Source of the DNA: Fen-549 sp964636655
Lineage (GTDB): Bacteria; Actinomycetota; Thermoleophilia; Gaiellales; Gaiellaceae
Length of the DNA stretch: 14,119 nucleotides
Direction of reading: 5' to 3'
Assembly (NCBI GenBank): GCA_964636655.1
Contig: CAZWTK010000042.1
Coordinates: 1 to 14,119 of the forward strand
The translations under genes and the position numbers were made by a program. Under the pieces are notes generated by a model, which saw only the letters and a program-made list of their open reading frames with translations, was not told where the DNA came from and did not search any database. Shown here one piece after another: positions 6,982-11,915 of this stretch. The first letter of the stretch is position 1, and the number at the start of each line of letters is the position of its first letter.

Positions 6982-7603
6982 GTCGGGCGTTTACGCGAGA
7001 TTGCCCCAGATGCGCTCGTCCAAGCTCGATTCCTCGCTTCCTCGCTGAGCCGTAGGCGGGGCGGAGAAGCAGCAGACTGCCGACGATGCGCGCTTCTGTA
7101 CCTTCCATATCAACAATGCTATAATCGGGGCGGTTCAGCCAGGGCTTCGATCCACTGTCGGCCTGTACTGATCTACGTTTCGCACCTCTGGAGCAGGGTT
7201 GGAAAGCTGTCGCATGAGGTGCATACCGTTGTAATTCACTCTACGTTTTAGCCTGCATATCCATGGTTTTAGGGTGACCGGTCGCTCGATGCGCCTCACC
7301 GGACACTGGATAACCTTTATTCCTGCAAATCCGGCGTTTATGGATGTCCGGTTGCTTGGCTGCTCGTCGAGTGATCGTTTCGCCTGAGAATTGAGCCATC
7401 GCCTGGCGATCGTTTCGGGGAGAGCGAGCCAATACAACGAGCGCGCTCAGGTCGGCCGGCGCCCGTCACCGCGATCGCAGGCGGACGCCCGTGAGCAAGC
7501 AAGGGGCCTGTCCGTATACCCCGCTGCTGACTTTCCGAACACCGTACCTAGTCCAGGACGCCATCATGGCGTAATCTTTCTAGTGAGCGGCGCGCGGTCC
7601 TCT
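6982..7603. other. Long non-coding stretch containing repeat copy 1
   Basis: This stretch lies between divergent transcription units. The part from about 7100 to 7440 is visibly more AT-rich than the genes around it. It contains repeat copy 1 (7111-7224), an 8-bp inverted repeat (ACCGGACA 7298-7305 with TGTCCGGT 7345-7352) and a direct repeat GATCGTTTCG (7373-7382 and 7408-7417). A minus-strand frame across 7135-7437 encodes the repeat peptide at its end, but the rest is unrecognised and probably chance. The composition suggests foreign DNA. Confidence 0.5.
7111..7224 (-). repeat. Dispersed repeat, copy 1
   Basis: This is a 114-bp segment that recurs at 10260-10373 with the same length and similar sequence: the first 16 bases are identical (CAACAATGCTATAATC) and the last 64 match at 58 positions, while the middle is more divergent. 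On the minus strand it encodes MHLMRQLSNPAPEVRN, VDQYRPTVDRSPG then a stop. Differences from copy 2 in this frame are synonymous or conservative, which suggests it was once coding. On the plus strand it contains TGCTATAAT, an extended -10 motif. GCACCTC (7182-7188) and GAGGTGC (7216-7222) form an inverted repeat. The two copies share no similarity outside the module. Confidence 0.8.
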
Positions 7604-7697
7604 TGGCTTCCGAACCTTGAGATCAGCGCCGCTCTCTTTCTGCTTATTGACACAAATGAATGGCCTATATACGATCGCGCTGCAGGTTCGGAAGCCA
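7604..7697. repeat. 14-bp perfect inverted repeat enclosing a promoter (candidate invertible segment)
   Basis: TGGCTTCCGAACCT (7604-7617) is the exact reverse complement of AGGTTCGGAAGCCA (7684-7697). The arms are separated by 66 bp that hold a near-consensus promoter (7647-7675). The right arm ends 2 nt before the AAGGAGG that starts the secreted-protein gene. The left arm lies upstream of the promoter, so it is not in the mRNA, which excludes a simple leader hairpin. The geometry fits a phase-variable promoter switch. Alternatives are paired operator sites or a small inverted-repeat element. No target-site duplication is visible. Confidence 0.55.
7647..7675 (+). promoter_or_regulatory. Housekeeping-type promoter of the secreted-protein gene
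   Basis: TTGACA (7647-7652) is followed by exactly 17 nt and then TACGAT (7670-7675). The -35 is a perfect consensus and the -10 matches at the essential first, second and last positions. Transcription would start near 7682, leaving a leader of about 30 nt before the ATG at 7714. Confidence 0.7.
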
Positions 7698-7699
7698 TG

Positions 7700-7706
7700 A
7701 AGGAGG
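7700..7706 (+). promoter_or_regulatory. RBS fixing the start of the secreted protein
   Basis: AAGGAGG lies 7 nt before the ATG at 7714. It decides against an in-frame ATG at 7660, which lies before the -10 box and would not be transcribed from the promoter found here. Confidence 0.75.
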
Positions 7707-7713
7707 ACCGATT

Positions 7714-8139
7714 ATGACAACTAGCATGTTCATGCGGCGTGCCCGCATGTGGCTCGGTATCACTGCCCTGCTCATGAGTCTGGCAGCGCTGAGCGCAGCG
7801 GCAGCATACGCAGCCACCAACCCGATCTCGGGCGCTACCGCTTGGGGTCCGTGCAACTGGTACACCTCGAACAACGTGCGCTACACGAGTGTGGCGAACA
7901 AGCAGGTCCGAGTCAAGCTCACCAGCACGGGCAAGCTCGGAGTCAAGATGCGCTCCAAGAACGAGAACACCGGCGGAACGTCGGCCATTCGGTACTACCC
8001 GCCGCTCAACACGTGGCGGAACCTCGGCAAGTACTCCGCGAAGAACACGCCCTTCCGCCTGCAGTTCACCTGTGTGAACGAGCGGTCGTCCATATTCGAC
8101 CGTCCTTCCACGGACTTCGCCGGTACTCTCGACCGTTGA
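7714..8139 (+). CDS. Small secreted protein of unknown function
   Basis: This 141-residue protein has a clear signal peptide: MTTSMFMRRARM, a hydrophobic core (WLGITALLMSLAALSAAAA), and a probable cleavage after A33 (AYA|ATN). The mature part of about 108 residues is polar and basic, rich in Asn, Thr and Lys, with only two cysteines, C47 (WGPCNWY) and C120 (QFTCVNE), likely one disulphide. The alternating pattern (VRYTSVANKQVRVKLTSTGK) suggests beta strands. I recognise no family. It is driven by its own near-consensus promoter lying between inverted repeats, and is followed by a strong hairpin and a lipoprotein gene. It may be a surface or extracellular factor. Confidence 0.8.
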   Translation: MTTSMFMRRARMWLGITALLMSLAALSAAAAYAATNPISGATAWGPCNWYTSNNVRYTSVANKQVRVKLTSTGKLGVKMRSKNENTGGTSAIRYYPPLNTWRNLGKYSAKNTPFRLQFTCVNERSSIFDRPSTDFAGTLDR

Positions 8140-8154
8140 TGCGCCAACGCAACG

Positions 8155-8187
8155 GTTTGTGCCCCGGGAACGGCCCGGGGCACAAAC
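8155..8187 (+). terminator. Strong hairpin between the secreted protein and the lipoprotein
   Basis: GTTTGTGCCCCGGG (8155-8168) and CCCGGGGCACAAAC (8174-8187) pair perfectly over 14 bp around the loop AACGG. The hairpin starts 16 nt after the stop codon and ends 18 nt before the next ATG. No T tract follows. It may terminate the first gene fully or partly, or protect the upstream mRNA, giving more secreted protein than lipoprotein. Confidence 0.65.
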
Positions 8188-8205
8188 TCGCCTAGGAGAC
8201 AGCCC

Positions 8206-8700
8206 ATGCGACTTCGCATTAAGCTCATCCTCGCCATCATCGTCTTGCTCGCCGCGACTGGGTGCAGCGCTTCACAGAAGACGCGGGCGGAGAAGCAGCC
8301 AGTTCTCCTGTCCAAGAAGGAGGTGATGGACGAGTACAACCGTGAGACGCGACAGCTTGAACTCCCACCAAAGGCGCAGTGGAACGCCGCGCGAGCACGA
8401 GCCGCGATCGGCATCGACGATTACGCCGGACGCTCAATGATGTACGAGGAAGGCATCGGCGCGCAGACGGCTCAGTTCGAGTGGTATTGCGCCTGGGCCC
8501 ACGTGGCTCTCGACGATCACCACGCTCGCGCCGACGCGCTAGCGCACCTCTCGACCTTCGACTCACTGAGCGCGTGGAACAACATGGACGACGTTGGCCA
8601 CGCCATGTTCCTGCGGATCAAGGACCGCGCCCTGGCTGGTGACCTGCGGCCTCTCTCGGAGTATGTCGATCAGAACTGCCACGTCGGCAGCTCCGAGTAA
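8206..8700 (+). CDS. Putative lipoprotein of unknown function
   Basis: This 164-residue protein begins MRLRIKLILAIIVLLAATGC. The lipobox ATGC puts the lipidated cysteine at position 20, so the mature protein of 145 residues is probably anchored to the outer face of the membrane. The rest is mostly helical and acidic, with EWYCAWAHVALDDHHARADA and a C-terminal VDQNC. I recognise no domain. An AGGAGA lies 6-7 nt before the ATG (8194-8199). It follows the small secreted protein by 66 bp with the hairpin between them, and the VanZ-like gene comes 74 bp later, so the three may form one envelope-related unit with internal attenuation. Confidence 0.8.
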   Translation: MRLRIKLILAIIVLLAATGCSASQKTRAEKQPVLLSKKEVMDEYNRETRQLELPPKAQWNAARARAAIGIDDYAGRSMMYEEGIGAQTAQFEWYCAWAHVALDDHHARADALAHLSTFDSLSAWNNMDDVGHAMFLRIKDRALAGDLRPLSEYVDQNCHVGSSE

Positions 8701-8774
8701 CAGTACTCTTCTTCGATTTTTCCGAGCGCGCTGACTAAACGATAGTCGAGCAAATAGCCGAATATCCCGATGTA

Positions 8775-9689
8775 ATGGACGAGTTCCACTTCTCTCACTA
8801 CTCCAATTACATATCCAACCGCGACATCTTGGCGTGCGCGACCGTCACACTACTCGCCGCGGCGGCGTGCTTTCTTTTCTCAAGATACTCGCGCGCCGGG
8901 ACCTCGATCTGGAGGCTCCTAGGTCTCATCCTGCCGATCCTGTTAATCCTCGAGGCAACCCTATTTCGGGAAGTGGCAATACCGGGCTTTTCGCCCAGTG
9001 GTGTCCTCAACTGGTCAGCGAACGGCTGGAACCGGATCTCTTACAACCCGTGGAGCGACCAGGTCCTGTTGAATGCACTCGTCTTTGCGCCGGCGGGATT
9101 CGCGTGGAGTTTCGCGCGGAAGCGCTTCTTCGCTATCTGGCTCGGTCTCGCCGGCCTGTCGCTGCTGATTGAGCTGATCCAAGGCTTGACGGGGCTCGGC
9201 GCACCCGACGTCGCCGACCTGATCGCGAACTCGATTGGCGCCGCACTGGGGGCAACGGCAGCCTGGGCCGTTCTGTCGCTAGCTGCCGTTCGACGAGGCG
9301 TTAGGCCGCAACCGCGCACACTTCTCATGCGCGCAGCGCTGCTCGCTGGCGCTGCGACTGTTCTCTATGCCTCCCTTGTCGTTGGCGCGGACAGGCGCCA
9401 GGCACGGCTCGAGACGGAACTCGCCCATCTTTACGGAGCCTCGAGTTACGAGCAGTTCGCGCGTTGGGAGAAAGCTGAGAACCAAGGGCAGAACCTCCTG
9501 CTATCCAAAGAAGTGTTCGATAAAACGTCCGTCCGCCCAGACGGGATGCGCTACGGCGATAAATCGGTGACGATTCGCTATCCGGCGTCCTTCTTCGGTA
9601 TTCGGCGATGCGTCTTCGCGATGTGGGCAACCGGCTCATTCGCCGTGAAACGAGGTCACGGACGCGCTTGCACGGAGTTCATCGGCTGA
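8775..9689 (+). CDS. VanZ-like membrane protein with C-terminal soluble domain
   Basis: The first part of this 304-residue protein is membranous: helices at about 19-36, 45-65, 97-112, 118-138, 148-170 and 183-203. Residues about 95-160 carry the VanZ-like signature: NALVFAPAGFAW, then ELIQGLTGLGAPDVADLIAN with E133, Q136, D145, D148 and N152. VanZ of enterococci gives teicoplanin resistance by an unclear mechanism; most actinobacterial homologues are uncharacterised and probably act on the cell envelope. Residues about 205-304 form a soluble C-terminal domain without a recognised family (ELAHLYGASSYEQFARWEKA, then IRYPASFFGIRRCVFAM), longer than the basic family. The ATG has no strong RBS, so an alternative start is possible. 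Confidence 0.85.
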   Translation: MDEFHFSHYSNYISNRDILACATVTLLAAAACFLFSRYSRAGTSIWRLLGLILPILLILEATLFREVAIPGFSPSGVLNWSANGWNRISYNPWSDQVLLNALVFAPAGFAWSFARKRFFAIWLGLAGLSLLIELIQGLTGLGAPDVADLIANSIGAALGATAAWAVLSLAAVRRGVRPQPRTLLMRAALLAGAATVLYASLVVGADRRQARLETELAHLYGASSYEQFARWEKAENQGQNLLLSKEVFDKTSVRPDGMRYGDKSVTIRYPASFFGIRRCVFAMWATGSFAVKRGHGRACTEFIG

Positions 9690-9695
9690 AGCTAG

Positions 9696-9836
9696 CGGCG
9701 ACCTACTGATAGAGACGTGGAAACCCGGCAGGTCATTTGGGAGAGCCAGGAACGAGACGAAGGCGTATCGAGCGTCGACTTACTTAGGTATCCCGACGGC
9801 TACCACATCGAGCTGATCGATAACTCGGGCCGCTAG
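9696..9836 (+). pseudogene. C-terminal remnant of a VOC (glyoxalase-fold) protein
   Basis: After an in-frame TAG at 9693-9695 a 46-codon frame reads ...VIWESQERDEGVSSVDLLRY, PDGYHIELIDNSGR, then TAG. This is the typical end of vicinal oxygen chelate proteins: a final strand with (D/Y)PDGxxIEL, where the Glu in IEL is the usual metal ligand. The first two thirds or more of the protein are missing, and the preceding bases are the end of the VanZ-like gene. No start signal is visible. It is a dead fragment, left by the same rearrangements that placed an IS110 remnant against its 3' end. Confidence 0.65.
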
Positions 9837-10175
9837 TAGGCGATGGTCTCCTCGTGAAAGCGGATCCGCACCAGAGCGGCTGTGTGCAGTGCCTTGTTGA
9901 GCTCGCGGTCTCCGACTCTGTTCAGGCGCTAGCGCCTGAACAGCCCGGATGAGGCCTCGATCGGACTGGCACCGGCCAGCGAGGCGAAGGCGGCCTTCGA
10001 TCTGATGCGGGTGATATCTCCAGCCGAGACGAAGAGCTGGGCCGCCACGACCGGCCCGACTCCTCTCTCTTCGAGCAGCCTGGGGCAAGCTCTACGAAGA
10101 GGAGACATCCAGGTCTAGCGCCTCGTACTTCCGCCCACAAAGCGCCGCGGAGACCCTTCCGTCGCTGACGATCCA
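9833..10175 (-). pseudogene. IS110-family transposase remnant, C-terminal part with internal stop
   Basis: The minus strand translates, from 10108, as MSPLRRACPRLLEERGVGPV, VAAQLFVSAGDITRIRSKAA, FASLAGASPIEASSGLFRR, then TAG (9929-9931), and continues RLNRVGDRELNKALHTAALV, RIRFHEETIAY to a stop at 9833. This matches the C-terminal domain of IS110/IS116/IS902 transposases (GVGPxxAAxL...RSxAAFASLAGxSP...RRxRLNRxGDRxLNxALHTxAL). A piece in another frame upstream (10175-10110, GRKYEALDLDVS) fits the preceding helix, so a frameshift also exists. The N-terminal DEDD catalytic domain and the end of the protein are missing. It cannot encode an active transposase. The internal stop lies at the centre of a 26-bp perfect palindrome. 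Confidence 0.75.
9918..9943. repeat. 26-bp perfect palindrome inside the IS110 remnant
   Basis: CTGTTCAGGCGCT (9918-9930) is followed immediately by its exact reverse complement (9931-9943), with no spacer. The centre, CTAG, forms the in-frame stop codon of the transposase remnant. Part of the symmetry is in codons normally conserved (RRxRLNR), but perfect symmetry over 26 bp is not required by the protein. Confidence 0.8.
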
Positions 10176-10259
10176 CTACTCAGATGGAGTGCTCAGCAAC
10201 TCGGAAACCGCTGAGGTCTTGATCTGTCGAGGACGTCACGCTCGCAAGAGCCACAATAG

Positions 10260-10373
10260 CAACAATGCTATAATCAAACAGGTCATTCAGGTCCTGGATC
10301 CATCGTCAGGCCTGTATTGATCTAGGTTTCGCACCTCAGGAGAAGGGTTGGAAAGCTGTCTCATGAGCTGCAT
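10260..10373 (-). repeat. Dispersed repeat, copy 2
   Basis: This is the same length as copy 1 (114 bp), and closely similar at both ends. On the minus strand it encodes MQLMRQLSNPSPEVRN, LDQYRPDDGSRT then a stop. On the plus strand it has TGCTATAAT at 10266-10274. Its left edge adds ATAGCA/TGCTAT, a 6-bp inverted repeat around ACAA. The GCACCTC/GAGGTGC pair of copy 1 is imperfect here (GAGCTGC). It lies between the IS110 remnant and the 3' end of the GH5 gene. Confidence 0.8.
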
Positions 10374-10414
10374 TCTCGCTTTCTCGGCCGGCGAACTGTC
10401 CGTCGGGCGCGAGT

Positions 10415-11497
10415 TCAGCGCCGCTGCATCAGCGATCCGAGTAGCTCGTTGTCGAGCGGACCACACGACAGCGAATCGTCCAGCCATTCGAAGATACCGA
10501 ACTCGCCCTTGTACTCCCAGTTCGCCCAGGCGATGCCCTCGCTCTCGAACACGCTGATGATGTCGCGCATGTAGGCCAGCCGACATTCCCGGGGCGCGGT
10601 GTGCAAGCAGCCGAACTCACCGCAGTAGAGCTGCAACCCGAGTTCGCGGGCGCGCCGAACGGCGGGGTCGATCTTCTGTCGAAGGCGAGTTGCGCCCCAG
10701 TCCTCGCTCGCGTCTTCGACCAAATCGATCAGGCGTGGGTCGGGATCGTTCATCAGCCGGGTGTAATCGCCCTCGCCGACGATTGGGCCGGGGTAGTGGA
10801 CGGGGCCGGTGTATAGCTTGAGCGGTGTCCAGTGCGCCCGATAGTGCGTGAGCAGCATCGGCGCATAGGTGTGGAAACTGAGGATGATGTTGAGATCGCC
10901 AGCCGGGACGGCGAGGGCGGGCATCGTCTCGGGAATCTGCTGCATGTTGCCGCCGAGGATGATCACGCGCTCGGGCTCGTCCGGGCGGAGATCGTCGAGC
11001 GTGGCCGCGATCAGGTCGTTCCACTGATCGTGCCTGTCAGCCAGCGGCTCGTTGAGAATCTCGTAGGCGAGGCAGTCCACTGGCAAGTGCCTCAGCCGAG
11101 CAGACAGGTCGCGCCAGAGATCGATGAAGTGCTGCTGCTCAGCCGGGTCGCTCCAGAGAGTGTTGGTCAAGTCTTCTTCATTCTTGGCGTTGAAGTGATG
11201 CGAGTTGAGCGTGTGCAAGTCGACGATCGTGCGCATCTCCGCCTGCCGGGCCCAGTCGATGGCCCGCAGCAGGCGCGACAGCTCGGGCTCGTTGAGCTGA
11301 CCGTTCGGCAGCCAGAGCTCCTTCTCGTCGAGGGGAACACGGATGTGATCGAAGCCCTGGCCGGCGATGAAGCGGATGTCCTCTTCGCCTATCCAGCTGT
11401 CTCGCGTCGCCCAGCCGAAATCCTGTGAGAACCAGTGGCTGAGATTGAGGCCGCGCTGGACTTCGAAACCGGATGGATTGCACTGGATGAGGCTCAT
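10415..11497 (-). CDS. Glycoside hydrolase family 5 (cellulase-like), no signal peptide
   Basis: This 360-residue enzyme has the GH5 (beta/alpha)8 landmarks: GLNLSHWFSQ near the start (16-25), FDHIRVPLDE (49-58), VDLHTLNSHH (92-101), the acid/base in YEILNEP (N149-E150-P151), SFHTYAP (207-213), the nucleophile E294 in YCGEFG, and the closing IAWANWEYKGEFGIF (322-336). It should hydrolyse beta-1,4-linked glucan or a related beta-glycan with retention. The ATG at 11497 is chosen because the domain begins right after it; the frame stays open 150 codons further, but that part includes repeat copy 3 and overlaps the next gene. No signal peptide or membrane segment is seen, so it may act inside the cell on imported oligosaccharides, or the secretion signal was lost. 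No transporter is nearby. Confidence 0.88.
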   Translation of the reverse strand: MSLIQCNPSGFEVQRGLNLSHWFSQDFGWATRDSWIGEEDIRFIAGQGFDHIRVPLDEKELWLPNGQLNEPELSRLLRAIDWARQAEMRTIVDLHTLNSHHFNAKNEEDLTNTLWSDPAEQQHFIDLWRDLSARLRHLPVDCLAYEILNEPLADRHDQWNDLIAATLDDLRPDEPERVIILGGNMQQIPETMPALAVPAGDLNIILSFHTYAPMLLTHYRAHWTPLKLYTGPVHYPGPIVGEGDYTRLMNDPDPRLIDLVEDASEDWGATRLRQKIDPAVRRARELGLQLYCGEFGCLHTAPRECRLAYMRDIISVFESEGIAWANWEYKGEFGIFEWLDDSLSCGPLDNELLGSLMQRR

Positions 11498-11624
11498 GAG
11501 TCCGGAGCGTATCTCTTCACTGCCTCGGTCGCACGAACCCCGATCCGACAAAGCCTGACGCGCCGCCGGCGCAGGGCCCGAGATCCTCTGACTGCTCGGC
11601 GTGACTATCGAGCGGATCGGAGGA

Positions 11625-11684
11625 ACCTCAGGAAGTCCCTGCAAACTGGCAGAAGGGTTCGAAAGCTGTCGCAAGAGGTGCAAT
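11625..11684 (-). repeat. Dispersed repeat, copy 3 (partial, with insertion)
   Basis: The stretch from AGAAGGGTT at 11651 to GTGCA at 11682 matches copies 1 and 2 with few changes. On the minus strand it reads LHLLRQLSNPSASLQGLPEV: the same peptide, with six extra codons before PEV. The part beyond, including TGCTATAAT, is absent. In-frame insertion and the synonymous change in the Ser codon support a coding origin of the repeat. Confidence 0.65.
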
Positions 11685-11691
11685 CCGCCGA

Positions 11692-11823
11692 CTACGCGAC
11701 TCCGTAGCGGTCCTTCAGGTCGTGCAGCATGGCGTGATACGCCTTGTGCTATCCCTCCCCGACTCGCTCGCGTTCGATCGCCTCGAACTCCTCGACGATT
11801 GCGCGGCCTCGCAAACCGGTCGA
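11692..11823 (-). pseudogene. Possible gene remnant, unrecognised C-terminus with internal stop
   Basis: The minus strand reads GRAIVEEFEAIERERVGEG, then TAG (11749-11751), HKAYHAMLHDLKDRYGVA, then TAG (11692-11694). The amphipathic helical pattern and GC-rich third positions on both sides of the internal stop look like the end of a real helical protein that acquired a nonsense mutation. I cannot name the family. A frame on the same strand but shifted is also open here, so chance is possible. Repeat copy 3 begins about 10 bp beyond the last stop. Confidence 0.35.
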
Positions 11824-11902
11824 TCAAAACCCCAGAATGTGCCTCTATCACGCGCTTCGTTAGGTCTGAACGAGGACGATGACAAGGGTACCCCGCCACG
11901 TT

Positions 11903-11908
11903 CAAGGA
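11903..11908 (+). promoter_or_regulatory. RBS of the GGDEF/EAL gene
   Basis: AAGGAG lies 7 nt before the ATG at 11916, supporting this start. It also shows that minus-strand coding cannot reasonably extend across here from the GH5 gene. Confidence 0.7.
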
Positions 11909-11915
11909 GCAATCG

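Larger units (their letters stand above)
11498..11902. other. Intergenic region between divergent genes, with repeat copy 3 and a broken coding remnant
   Basis: This holds the upstream regions of both GH5 (minus) and the GGDEF/EAL gene (plus). A GC hairpin (GCGCC-GCC-GGCGC, near 11562-11574) is visible, then repeat copy 3 and a short remnant. No clear promoter for either gene is found. Confidence 0.5.

Noticed and set aside
7135..7437. 100-codon minus frame ending in the repeat peptide
   Set aside because: Only the last 29 codons match the repeat; the first part is unlike protein in composition, lacks an RBS, and is not shared with copy 2.
11540..11600. GACAAAGCCTGACGCG resembling the core of a c-di-GMP-I (GEMM) riboswitch upstream of the GGDEF/EAL gene
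   Set aside because: The conserved CAGGGCAAACC and the GNRA-tetraloop stem are absent, and the distance to the gene is over 300 bp with a repeat between.
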